From assembly GCA_910574455.1 (NCBI GenBank), contig CAJSYZ010000007.1, positions 4,955,974 to 5,019,973 on the forward strand: 64,000 bases of DNA, in the 5' to 3' direction. The stretch comes from Trichaptum fuscoviolaceum. Its lineage: Eukaryota > Basidiomycota > Agaricomycetes > Hymenochaetales > Trichaptaceae. The translations under genes were made by a program, and so were the position numbers. Position 1 is the stretch's first letter. Each line of letters begins with the position of its first letter. Below are positions 1-10,102 of the stretch, piece after piece. Below the pieces are notes generated by a model. The model was not told the DNA's origin. It ran no database searches and was given only the letters and a program-made list of their open reading frames with translations.

Positions 1-274
1 ATATCTTCCTTCGAGAAGTCACATCATATCCGGACTCGAGTGTCGTAGTCGACTCGTGAATTTTACTCCTGCAACTTAGGAAGCCTCTCATACCTCATGA
101 AGGCTTTAAATTGGAGTACTAGTATGAAGGACGTAGCTTTCCAGTGTCGCTCCTTCCTACGTCCTCCATACGTTCCGTTATCGACGACTCTACACTGTAC
201 TTGTTACAGAGATATCTGAAATTCGGTACTGTAGTCTGAAACTGAGGAAGAATTTGACCCAACTGGCGGGCTAT

Positions 275-361
275 CCACTGCCAGCTCACCCATCGATTCT
301 GATCCAGGCGCAGACGCTGTGCTACTCTCCTCGGACGTGTTCGAGTTTCGAGCTCGGATGG
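275..361 (+). pseudogene. BTB-domain relic
   Basis: Read on the plus strand this stretch translates to a peptide containing DSDPGADAVLLSSDVFEFRA. It closely matches the start of the intact BTB gene about 500 bp downstream (DSDPDADLVIQSCDNFEFRV). No continuing BTB frame was found after about position 365 and no start codon is in place. I infer the remains of a tandem duplication of the neighbouring gene. Confidence 0.6.
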
Positions 362-758
362 CATCCTTTCCTTCGCATCACCGGTCTTCTATTACTACAT
401 AGCTTCAGGGAGGGCCCATCTTAACACGTTCATGAGGCCTTACTTGCTGGAAGCTACTCGATAGCACGATTCTTCGGTCTCCAAGACGCACAACTTTGGT
501 TATTCTTTAAAATGCTTCAGTCAGTTCGGGCTCGGAAGCACGCAACAAATCTCTGGCCTGTATCTCACGATAATCAAAGGTCGTATTTCCCCGGCCTCAT
601 GGAGGCCTTTTAGTTTCAACGTGTTCTTTTCCTACACGACAGGTACGTAGCACACTTGTCCTTGTCTCCTCCCTTTGTCCCTCCATATTCGACAACGTCA
701 ACTCGGTTGGACTCACATTACTATTCTCAACGTAAATAGGACCATCATTTCGTAGGCG
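362..758. other. gap between BTB relic and BTB gene
   Basis: No gene was recognised. The stretch presumably holds the promoter and 5' leader of the BTB gene starting at 759. Confidence 0.4.
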
Positions 759-1748
759 ATGTCGGGCTCAATGTCCAAGCCGTTTGCGGTCACAGAGCCT
801 TTCGACTCCGACCCAGACGCTGACCTCGTAATACAATCATGCGACAACTTCGAATTTCGAGTTCGAAAGGCGATCCTCACTCTCGCCTCGCCAGTTTTCA
901 AAGACATGTGCTCCCTCCCTCAACCCACTCCCGACGTCTCTGCGGTATTGGACACAGCACTACCTTCCATCCAGCTATCCGAGTCTGGGTTCATTCTTGA
1001 TATTCTCCTCCGGTACTGCTATCCCGTCGCGCCACCTCTTGGCACAGAGGTTTTCAGTACCGTTGTTGCGATTCTCGAGACATCTGAAAAGTACGATATG
1101 TCCTTTATAACGGCAAAAGTGAATGCCCACATCGAGGCTTCGTATATCAATGACGCCAGATATGCCTTGTTATGCTATTGCCGTGCATACGAGCATCATG
1201 AGGAAGCGCAAACCCGAAAATATGCATTCAATTGTCTGAGATTTTCGCTGGCGTCGCTTGTGTCAGATTTGCCTACGACCTCGTCTGGAACATCCCTTTC
1301 CAGCCTCATAGTATATCACCAACTTGTTTCCAGTCAAGTGAGGCATTTCCTTTCCTCCTTCGAGAAAGTTCAACTTGCTGTATATGTTCCGGGCAAGTTT
1401 TGGATCATTTGTCAAACTTGCAATATACAGGGGTACGAGCCAAAATGGTGGAGGGACAACCTCGTGTCAATTGTGGCAAAAATTACAGATCGAGGGCCAA
1501 CTTCCAGATACATTCTTCCCGATACGACTCAGTGCAGGAATTTGTGCACGACTTGCAGAATGCATATTCTGGAGAAATGGACGATGTTTGAAGAAAAGTT
1601 CTGCAAATCCCTCGAACAGGAAGCCCGACAGGTGCGTCGTTTCTTATTCATTCATCAGATGATTGTCACGGTGGGGTCTCACTCATGTATCTTTAAATAG
1701 GTTGTGCTCAATCTACCCTGGATATCAAACATTGCTCAATGTCAATGA
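759..1748 (+). CDS. BTB/POZ domain protein
   Basis: Two exons, 759-1631 and 1701-1748, joined over a 69-nt intron (GTGCGT..AATAG, phase 0), give 306 residues. The N-terminal part has the Agaricomycete BTB signature: DADLVIQS, then FEFRVRKAILTLASPVFKDM (about residues 36-55). A helical region follows, and the C-terminal half has several Cys residues (CQTC, CTTC). BTB domains mediate dimerisation and often bind cullin-3 or act in transcription; the partner of this one is unknown. Without the intron the frame would run into a short, family-unlike tail, which is why the spliced end is preferred. A decayed copy lies just upstream. Confidence 0.8.
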
Positions 1749-2076
1749 AGCGAGTCGGATCATAATAGTCTTCCCCATATGCGCTCAGCTAGTACTTTGA
1801 CTTGAACATAAAACTCAGTTTTTCACATTTTCCATTTGGGCACCTATCTAGAAGAGCTCACGAGTATTGAATAACGAGTGTGTTATCGTAAAAAAAAAGG
1901 TTCACTGCAAGAGATCCTGTCCGGTCCCGGGTCTACTCCAACAAAGAGGACCAATATTGTGTAGTTCATTCTAAAGCCGAGTGTACTATCCCGATGAGGG
2001 TCCTAGATCTTCAATATGTGGGGCACACATCATAAGAGAGTACGGGGAGCAGAGTGAAGGAAATAAGGAATTGTCT
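1749..2076. other. intergenic, convergent genes
   Basis: Space between the convergent BTB and barwin-like genes. Apart from a short poly-A tract near 1891-1899 nothing was recognised. Confidence 0.4.
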
Positions 2077-2960
2077 TTATTCGTCATTATGAGCAATGCT
2101 CGTGTGTGTAGACATCGACTTGGATGTGCCGGCGAGGGTAGATGTAGGGCCATTCTCGTCATCGTCGCAGCCATCATCTTCCGGGTCAGTCTCGTCTTCA
2201 CATCCATCGCTAGGGCTGGGAGGCTCATTATTCGTTGTGGTATTTGTATTGCCACTTTTTCCATCCGGGTCCGTACCACCAATGAAGCTCCACGAGCCGA
2301 AGATAACACCAACGTCTTCACTTGCAAACTTCGTGAAGAGCCCACGAGAGAGATCAAGGCCCCCATACGGACATCCCGGGCACTTAAAAGGAGGGGAGTG
2401 ATTTAAGTAAACACCTTGGGCAAGATTCAGCACTATTAGACTGACCTCGTCCATGATCGTAGCGTCGGATTCTTTGCCATTGTAAGAGACGCGAATCTTC
2501 TCAAAACAGTGAGGCCCATTATTGTTACCACCACCGTATTGCTAAGGTGTATAAGTTGGGTTATGCTAGTTCTTTAGAATTTCTCTAATTGCGTACCTGA
2601 GAGTTGAGAGCTACAATCTGGAAAAAGATTTGTTTACGTGTTCAGTACATATAACTTGTCCTTCGATATTCAAAGCAACTTACAAGATCCGATGCTACGT
2701 TAATCTTTCCACAAGCCCCACTGAACGCAACGTCTTTAGACGTTAGCAATCCTATACGTATAATCCTCGCAAAAGGTTGCTCACAGGCCTACGTCGTAGT
2801 AGGTGAAACGAGCGTTATTGAATGTGCCACCACTAGTTGAGTTTGACGTTGAGTTGCTGGGAGAACTTGTCGCCTTACGCGCTGAGAGTACATGGGCTTT
2901 GACATTTAGTAAGAGACAGGCTATTGTGATTGCTGCTGAGATAGATTTCGGAGAAGGCAT
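2077..2960 (-). CDS. secreted barwin/expansin-like double-psi beta-barrel protein
   Basis: Five exons in transcript order: 2960-2785, 2720-2684, 2617-2597 (21 nt), 2541-2446, 2382-2077. All have GT..AG introns and compatible phases and give 211 residues. The start at 2960 is followed by a hydrophobic signal peptide (about residues 7-22) and a Ser/Thr/Asn-rich linker. The domain shows the small-secreted DPBB pattern: RFTYYDVGLGACG, VALNSQ, CFEKIRVSYNG, MDECPGCPYGGLDLS and FGSWSFI. The C-terminus is a low-complexity Asp/Glu/Thr tail. Family members are extracellular and expansin-like or cerato-platanin/barwin-related, probably binding cell-wall polysaccharide. No catalytic function can be claimed. 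A longer N-terminus is possible but would bury the signal peptide. Confidence 0.85.
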
Positions 2961-3900
2961 GGAACAAGAGTCGAGTTTGGGGTGGGTTTTCCACAAAATA
3001 CAAGGCTGAGCGATGTGGTAAAGATCGGTTTGCCAAGCAGCCCCCTTCTTAAAAGCCAATGCGCTGTTGATTTTGTGATGGGAGTGTACATCACAAAGCA
3101 TACTTAGCGAGCAGCCGGACATCGCCAAACTCCTTGTTGAGGGAAAGGTAGGAGTATTATTGCAAATCGCACAAAATTTGCGCGTGACACCTCAAGCATA
3201 TCAACCCCCTTTCTAGTAAAACGCAAACATATCGAATGAAAAGCGACGCTATCGCAAAACGGACTGCGTACCTCAGAAACTTGAATAGTAGGAGCTGAGC
3301 AGTGGATAAGCGCAAAGGGCAACTTTGCTAAATTTTCGGCCAGTTCCGTCCACTGGCACTAATGATGGCAGTCACTGGCACCGTGGCACGGCACTTCTGC
3401 CAGTGTTCAAGTTCCCACAATGATTCAGATACTCGTCTCACCAATCAAACCTGCGCGTCTTGCAGCCCACCAGATGATAGTAGCTACAGATTATGACAGT
3501 CCATTCATTGCGAGCTAGAATTCTTCGAGGCCCTAAAGTCGTACGACTCTGGAAAATCAAGAGCTGCTGAAACGGTTTCCTTGGGAGAGTTTTGCAACAT
3601 GAGTATGGAACTTTGCACTTTCCTTCCCTCTTCTATGGTTATATATCCACAGAATACCCCAATACTTTGCCTGTACGCTGTCCGATACAAGAGGGCTCAA
3701 AGTAACACGACATGCGCGTGGCCCATTGATTGAAACTCTTTGCCGCTGTCTGGATACCAAACTTTTGTCATGAGCTCCCGGGAAGTTGAATTCGCAAAGT
3801 GCCAGTACTACGGATGCAGCGCACTATACATATATGTGGCCCTTATAATCACGTTAAGTTAGAGCTTCTTTTCATTTCATCCTCCAATCCAGGTGATGCT
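2961..3900. other. intergenic, no gene recognised
   Basis: About 940 bp between divergent genes. Positions 3348-3405 are rich in CACTGGCA and its complement TGCCAGTG in both orientations, which could form small hairpins. Nothing else was recognised. It probably holds both promoters. Confidence 0.4.
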
Positions 3901-6104
3901 ATGAGTTCCTTCCAAGCGACGTGTCAGTGTCTCAAAATTTCGGAGATGGTCTTCGAAATTGCATCGCACCTGGACGATGCATCCGATCTTTACTCTGCAT
4001 CCCTCAGCAATCGCTTGTGGTACTCGACTCTCGTTCCCCTACGGATGCGTCAGATACTTGTGCATCTCAAACATATCCCTTCTCTACTCAGTTTCTTTCA
4101 ATCCGACAAAGCGGCTTCTTATCACTGCCAGACTCTTCGCGTAAGTAATGAATTTGAGTGTCCAAGACTTCACTCACTTTGCTTTTTAGATAACATCTGA
4201 CAACGAAAATGGATCCCCTGAGGCACATGAGCTCGATCTTACAGAGCTGTTCAGTTTGCTAGCAAACATAAGACAGTTGAAGTACTTTACCTATGCTCTT
4301 CATGGCGAGTCTCAAGTTATCCTTCCCGAAACCGCTTGGAAAGGATTACGAAATCTATCAGACACACTCCAAGGCCTTCACGTTGACGTTCATCCTGATC
4401 ACTGGGTAAGCTTTATTCGTGCGCACACGGACTATACTCACTTCGAATTGTAGCCTGTCTTCCTCTCGAGCGCCTACCCCAATCTACGCCACATTCGTTT
4501 GTTCCTCGATACCGACACAGAGTCTCCTCAAGAAGACTACAGTGTCGGAAGGTCAAAACCCGCCTCTGGGTGCAGGCCGGAATTTTGCGTCAATGACTGA
4601 GATTTCAAAATTTTTGTAATAGAAGTAAGGAAGATACGTTGATTTCTGCAATAAAAAATTTTCCGGTACATGTTTCAAATTTTTTGAAGAAATTGAAAAA
4701 TTTTAGTCGAATTTTAGTCTCTGTTGACCTTGGATTGACTGGAAATACAAACAGAGTTGTTTTCCGAGACTTTCTAGAAAGTCTGTAATTAGGGTTTAAT
4801 GCTTGAGGCTTCCGGACGAAAGTGTCCGGGTGGACCGGGAAAAAGATGAATTCTTGATAGAATTGGTAAAACTTGCCAAACTATTCCACCAGGATGTCCG
4901 GCTTGCAAAAAGACATCGTTTCCGTAATTTCCGAAGCCGTGGAAACCTTTTAAAAGGGCTGTATTACTAAATTAGGTAGCATGTTCCAAAATCCTGGTAT
5001 GAGAAATTTTTCGGAATTAAATTCAAGCAAATCTAATCAATAAGAATGAAAGATATAATGCATTAGAAGCTATTTACACAGTTTCAGGGTCATTGGCAAG
5101 TTTTTGTGGCCGGAGAAAAAAAAGTTTTGAAGGGGGGTTCCGAGAGGCGGGTTTTAGCCTTCCGACACTGTATGATGCTAAACGTAACCTCCTAAACTTC
5201 CTGGGGCAGATCAAGCAACTCGAGGTTCTCCATCTGTGCTTGGGATCCGAGTTTGATGACCTAGATTTCTCTCATCTGTATTTCCCGCACCTGCGTTCGT
5301 TCATGCTGATCTCCAAGGCCCTGGGAACCGAGCTACAGCATTTCATCCAAAAGCACAAGACGCTGGAATCTCTAGATATGTTCTCGGACTCAGAGGTCGA
5401 TCCTTTCCAGGAGGAAGATCTACCCAACCTGAAGTCTCTGCAGGTTTGCGCAGTCACAATCAGGTGGTACGAATGGCTGCTGAAGAGGGTCCCAACGAAA
5501 AAAATACCGGCAGTCTGTAACCTCCAAGTGACTGCTGCAGATGAGGCCGGATTCGCTTACATTCAGCGATTTCTTGCCCCACTAGGGCCTCATCTCCGTT
5601 GCTTGGAGCTGATCTTCTGGTATCGCAATGCCGAGCCGCTCTCCTCCGTGGTGCAGGACATAGCAGCCATGTTTCCCTTCTTGGTTGAGCTGTCGATTTA
5701 CTTACCCGCGCCTGGATCCGACGAAAATGACAAGACATCTGGACTCGATCTTGACGATTTGGTACGTTCTTTGTGCGCCGCTTTTTAGTGCCTCGTATTC
5801 ATTCAGTTCGCAGAAGAACGTATTTGCCTGCTTCACGAGCAGTAAACACTTACGCGCTTTAGCTCTGGACGATACACTATCGGTCAAGTTGCTTGAGTAT
5901 GAGATTGAGAAGTTGAGCCATCTCGTTCCAAGTAACCTTCGTTATGTCGTGTGGCGCGGAAAGAGCTTTTTGCTCGAGCGTTCTAAGGCCAGCGGAATGA
6001 TTCGAGCCATTCGAACTGTTCATCCAAGGTACCAACGAGAAAACAACTTCTTGAATGATTGGCATGAGGAGATGGTATACAATCATACATTAGGGATCTA
6101 TTAG
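3901..6104 (+). CDS. F-box protein gene split by a MITE
   Basis: Exons 3901-4140, 4190-4405, 4454-4537, then (after the element at 4540-5170) 5173-5761 and 5814-6104. The N-terminus carries an F-box-like helix set (KISEMVFEIASHL, then SLSNRLWYSTLVPLRMRQIL), followed by leucine-rich segments. F-box proteins bring substrates to SCF ubiquitin ligases; the target is unknown. The normal introns are 48-52 nt. Deleting the 631-bp insert with one TA restores an unbroken frame (..SPQEDYDAKRNLL..), so the gene was intact before insertion. Reading through the insert meets stops, so the gene is either dead or depends on removing the insert as an intron; the element's terminal repeats offer an in-frame GT..AG pair (4552-5157). 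Confidence 0.75.
4540..5170. mobile_element. MITE family 1, copy 1 (TA target, 631 bp)
   Basis: Terminal inverted repeats of about 28 bp begin CAGTGTCGGAAGG at both ends and are flanked by TA (4538-4539 and 5171-5172). They differ from each other at positions 14-15 (TC at the left, CT at the right). The interior is AT-rich and non-coding. TA duplication and CAGT ends suggest a non-autonomous Tc1/mariner-like element. A second copy of exactly the same length lies at 43553-44183 in the opposite orientation and is nearly identical wherever compared by eye. Confidence 0.9.
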
Positions 6105-6205
6105 TGATATCAGAAAATAACTTTAAGCTTATGAAGAATAAACTAGCGCAAACGTGATACACAGGATACTCACCCGTGCAAGAAATTTGTACCAATAATC
6201 ATAAC

Positions 6206-8026
6206 TTAATGGTCTCCCGCTTTCCCTTCAGGTCGCCGTGTCTTGAAAATTCCTCTCTCACGCACTTGTGCTAAAACAGCTAGTGCATTTTCTAGTCCGT
6301 TCTTATCAGTTGCATCTTCATTGACCCTTCGGCGACCTGATGATTCGAATTGAGAAAGTCTAAACTTTCCCAAAGGTTCATATGACGTACCGACAATGGC
6401 CCAGTTCCGAGTGCTAGGTATTCGGAGAGTGTCGCTCTCCAGTTGCCATCCACAATGTAAACTTAAGTTTGCGAGCCATGCTCGGTACATTGAGTATGAG
6501 CTTGTGGCATTGCCCAATCCACCAAGCTTCAGAGAATCAATGAACTCCTCCTCGGAAGTATCGTGGGGAAATGCGAATGCAAAGGCGGTCGAACCAGTTC
6601 CTTGCCGAGTTACTTGGGCGCGGTCAAACCTGGCGTCAAACGACCAAGCACAACATGGAATAGACAGGTAGCCTGAGGCGTCACTCAGTGTAGCGAGGAC
6701 AGGAGTCCATGGTGAAAGTTCGTCCGCATGATTTGCGATAATGAATACACCTGGTCGGAGGAACGGGTCATCTTCCCGAGCATTCAATGGGTTCAACGCG
6801 TGAACATGCAGATGCGCCTGCGTTGTAGGGGGGTAATATGCCCATGACGTGCGAGCGCGGACATCTATGCCTTCACCTGCATAACCCTCGCTGATTAGGA
6901 TGTGCACGAGGAGGCCATTCCCACAACTTCCATTTCCCGTATCAGTCCCGTTATTAATGACGCAGTCCAACTTCAAAAGCCTCCTTCACTCACCCAGAAT
7001 CGAGGAAGCCTCCCGGCGGGCGGGGCCAATTATGCCAAGGGGTCGCGGGGTCAATTGACTCTATTTTATTACGGACTTCGCCACGTGTGTCGGAGACGTC
7101 TTGCTTCCATAGGAGCATGAGAAATGTAGCGATACCAATGTCCTATTCATCATCGTTAGATATAGAGAAGCATGTAGGTATGAGTTAATCACCTCGTAAA
7201 CATGCTTGAGTGGGTCAGTGGACTCCTTCCATTGATCTACGAGATGCTTATGACGCTCCCGCATTATCAGGTATAGGTCCTGATACTCCTCTCGCGGTAC
7301 AATACAGTCATGGTGGACGCGCTTTTGGTATTTCGTCATAGTTCCCCAACCATACCGATGTGCTGTTTCGAGAAGTGCTAGGCTGGTCCGGTATAGACGA
7401 GAATTGATGTCTTTCGGATCGGGGGCTCCTGGAAGGGGTACTACTTCAATTCTAAGGCGTGCCTCCGAGATATCAGAAGTTGGTCCCGTGATATAGCGAA
7501 ACGCTATATGATGCACAGCTGGATGGTAATACGGCATCTGTTCGTCGGCCCGCAATACTGGAGTCAAGACCAGGCAAGATAGGAGAGAATCACCTTCATG
7601 CTCTTCAATGTTATCCGCGACGTAGAATGTACAATCTTGCTCGATTGGAGGATCTCTGCCCGGCCGCCGCGGAAGGAGCCTACGACGAATGTTCCTCGCA
7701 AACTGATGTGCACGTAAAGATGGTGCATGAAGGACTTCCGATTCAGTTTCCGTATGGTCTAAAACTTCCGACCGCAAGATCAACGTGGAATTGTACTCAG
7801 GATGGTGAACAAGCTGCAAGATAGCTTCTTCAAACTAATTTGACCCGTTCTCAGGCATGATCGATAAGAGCTTCGAAGGTATGCGCACTAGTTCTTTTGG
7901 AAAGCCGGCTGGACAATCGCAAACCGGAATCCACTCCATAACACCAGCATCGTCCTTTAACGGAAAGGTGCGGTCATCGCCCGTACATTGAGAAGGCGTG
8001 AATGTGGGTCGCGCAGGCCCAGACAT
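6206..8026 (-). CDS. TRM44: tRNA(Ser) (uridine-44-2'-O)-methyltransferase
   Basis: Exons 8026-7889, 7834-7193, 7142-6994, 6926-6206 give 549 residues, close to the yeast length. Recognised by family features: PEYNSTLILRSEVL, the SAM-binding loop FLDSGCGNGLLVHIL (created across the third splice), GEGIDVRARTSWAYY, and the ANHADELSPWTPVLA..SIPCCAW..FD block. Trm44 methylates the 2'-OH of U44 in tRNA-Ser in the cytoplasm. An in-frame TAG at 7835-7837 is the last codon of a 54-nt GTGCGC..TTAG intron, not a broken gene. Splicing joins PAGFPKEL to FEEAILQLVHH as in homologues. The gene is divergent from the F-box gene at 8630. Confidence 0.92.
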
Positions 8027-8629
8027 CCGCCCTCGTTGATGATAGAAGTACCCAAGACTAGGACACTGTTCTAATTGGGCTTTCAGAAGACAGCAGGAGG
8101 TGAATAGTCGAGAGTTTCGGCTGTATGGACGAGATTAGACTGAGTGGCAGCGGATATTGATTTGATTCAAGCTCTTTTGAGTTGAGTTGAAGGTTCTGCC
8201 AAGTAAGAAGGTAGATTCTGCGTGAAACAGTGGTACTAGCGGTAGAGGATGGTCGTGGTTGAAGACTAAGGACTTGCAGTATGCAAGTCGGGGTCGTGCG
8301 CGACGTGACGCGTTGAAGCAACGCGTCGGCGAACACTTCTTATGCTCGAACCACGATGAGGGCGCAATGACATGAACAACATACATGCCTGTAAACTTGT
8401 AATACATTTCTCATCGCGAGGCTGTCAAGCCTTATAAGTAGGACAGGCCTGTGGAGGCGCGATCGGCTTCTCTAACAAACAGTAGGCCACTCTTCAGCAC
8501 CCATACTATACATTGCCAAACGTTGGAAGGTTTGATTGATATCAAAGGCCGTTGGTGAGTTATCACCTACTGTGGCAAAGCAATCCCAACTCTTTCAATC
8601 CTCCAACTTATTGTCACTTTGAACCAGTG
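8027..8629. promoter_or_regulatory. divergent promoter region
   Basis: A 600-bp space separates the divergent Trm44 and F-box starts. Short frames are present, but none resembles a protein. It probably holds both promoters. No defined site was recognised. Confidence 0.4.
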
Positions 8630-9875
8630 ATGTCCCAACATGCTGTGCCAGAGGAAGTCGCCCAGTGTATCGTCCGCTGTACAGACAAACGAGGCGTAGT
8701 CACATTGGCTCGCACCTCACGTTCTTTGCAAACGGCAGCAGAGAAACGCCTGTACCACACCATTGAAGTTGTACACTCTCCAAAGGCCTTCGCAATATGC
8801 CAAACACTCGCTTCACGCCCGCGTGTGGCAGTCTATGTGCGGAACTTCATGCTCACTCTAGTGACCCAGCGACATCGCGACCGCGACCGTGATCACGCAT
8901 TCTATCTCATGCAGCAAACTGCTGCATCACAGGACTACTGGGAGGTGGTGCAGAAGGCGCTCGAGAATCTGCGTACCCTTGACTACCTCTTTCTCTCCGA
9001 CCCGACGTTTCGAAACTCGTGGATTGTGAGGCCGACAGATAACTGGACACTGCAGGCGAAGGAAATCCGTCTGTTTCTCCCTTGGGATACCAATATCACC
9101 AGGTTCCTTAGGACACAAAACGATCTGCGGAACTTGTGCATAGCCGAGGTATCGGAGGAGAGCCTTCAGCGTTCTGAAGTCCAGGACACTGCCCTCCCGC
9201 ACTTGACTCATTTCGAAGGCCCTCTGCTAATTATCGACCAACTCTTGCGTTGTCCTATTACGCATCTCAAGCTGTCAGTTGCATCCGAAGAAGACGTCGT
9301 TTTCCTTCCAGTGATTCTGAAAAGACTTCACCAATTAAAGACACTCCGTAATCTCAGCGTCACGCCTATTCCTGAAGAAGTGCTGCTGCCAACCTTAGCC
9401 ACTATCTCAACTGCTTGTCCTAACCTCAAGTATCTGTCTCATTTAACGCTGCCGATTGAGCATAAAGAAGTAGGTTGTTATCTACTTCATTACACAGGCA
9501 CTTATTTCATTTCTACAGCGAATCACTTTTCTTCAACATCTTACTCGTTTGACCGAGCTCTCATTCCTCGAAGTGGACGTCTCACACTGGGTTCCTCAGC
9601 TACTCGGATCCCACCAACGTATCTTCGCCGTGGAAATACGGATGGTCCTCCCGAAAATCAGATACATCGTATTCTATAACAAGAGTGACCGCTGGTTGTG
9701 GGTCTGGGACGAGGAACACGTCGAGCCAGTTCGGCACCAGCAGTTAGAAGGTGCTAAGGAAGCTGGCTCAGTAGGGGAAGAAGAGCCTCCGTATGTGGTT
9801 GGGTTGGAAGGCTGGCGGCATCAATTCAGTCATCCCCACTACGCGACACACTCGATTCTATGGTGCAGTGCCTAG
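8630..9875 (+). CDS. F-box-like / leucine-rich protein
   Basis: Two exons, 8630-9469 and 9519-9875, joined over a 49-nt intron (GTAGGT..TACAG), give 398 residues. The ATG at 8630 is preferred to the upstream one at 8552 because the F-box-like motif starts directly after it (VPEEVAQCIVRC, then VTLARTSRSLQTAAEKRLY). A long leucine-rich middle follows (LTHFEGPLLIIDQLL, ITHLKLSVAS, LKTLRNLSV). The C-terminus ends with WRHQFSHPHY. It is probably an SCF substrate adaptor of a lineage-specific family; the substrate is unknown. It is convergent with the chitin synthase, 227 bp apart. Confidence 0.8.
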
Positions 9876-10102
9876 GAAGAAGTTTTTTGGCATACTAACG
9901 CATTTGGTAGTAGAGTAGATTTTATGTCATTGTTATGCGCATAGTATACACCGTTTGACAAGCATGCACGAGAGCGTTCTGCCTATGTAAGAGCGGTCCT
10001 TCGCAAATAAACGATAGATAATACGAAAGCAAAGAAATATAGAAATATCATGTTCAAAAGCTAGTCATTTCAGAACGTCACTAAAAACTTCTTCGACAAC
10101 TT

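Noticed and set aside
5093..5170. Second half of the F-box gene as an independent gene starting MASFCGRRKK
   Set aside because: This start is inside the MITE terminal region and does not use an ATG; the gene body continues the upstream exon once the element is removed.
7835..7837. In-frame TAG in Trm44 suggesting a pseudogene
   Set aside because: It is the 3' end of a 54-nt GTGCGC..TTAG intron; splicing joins conserved family sequence.
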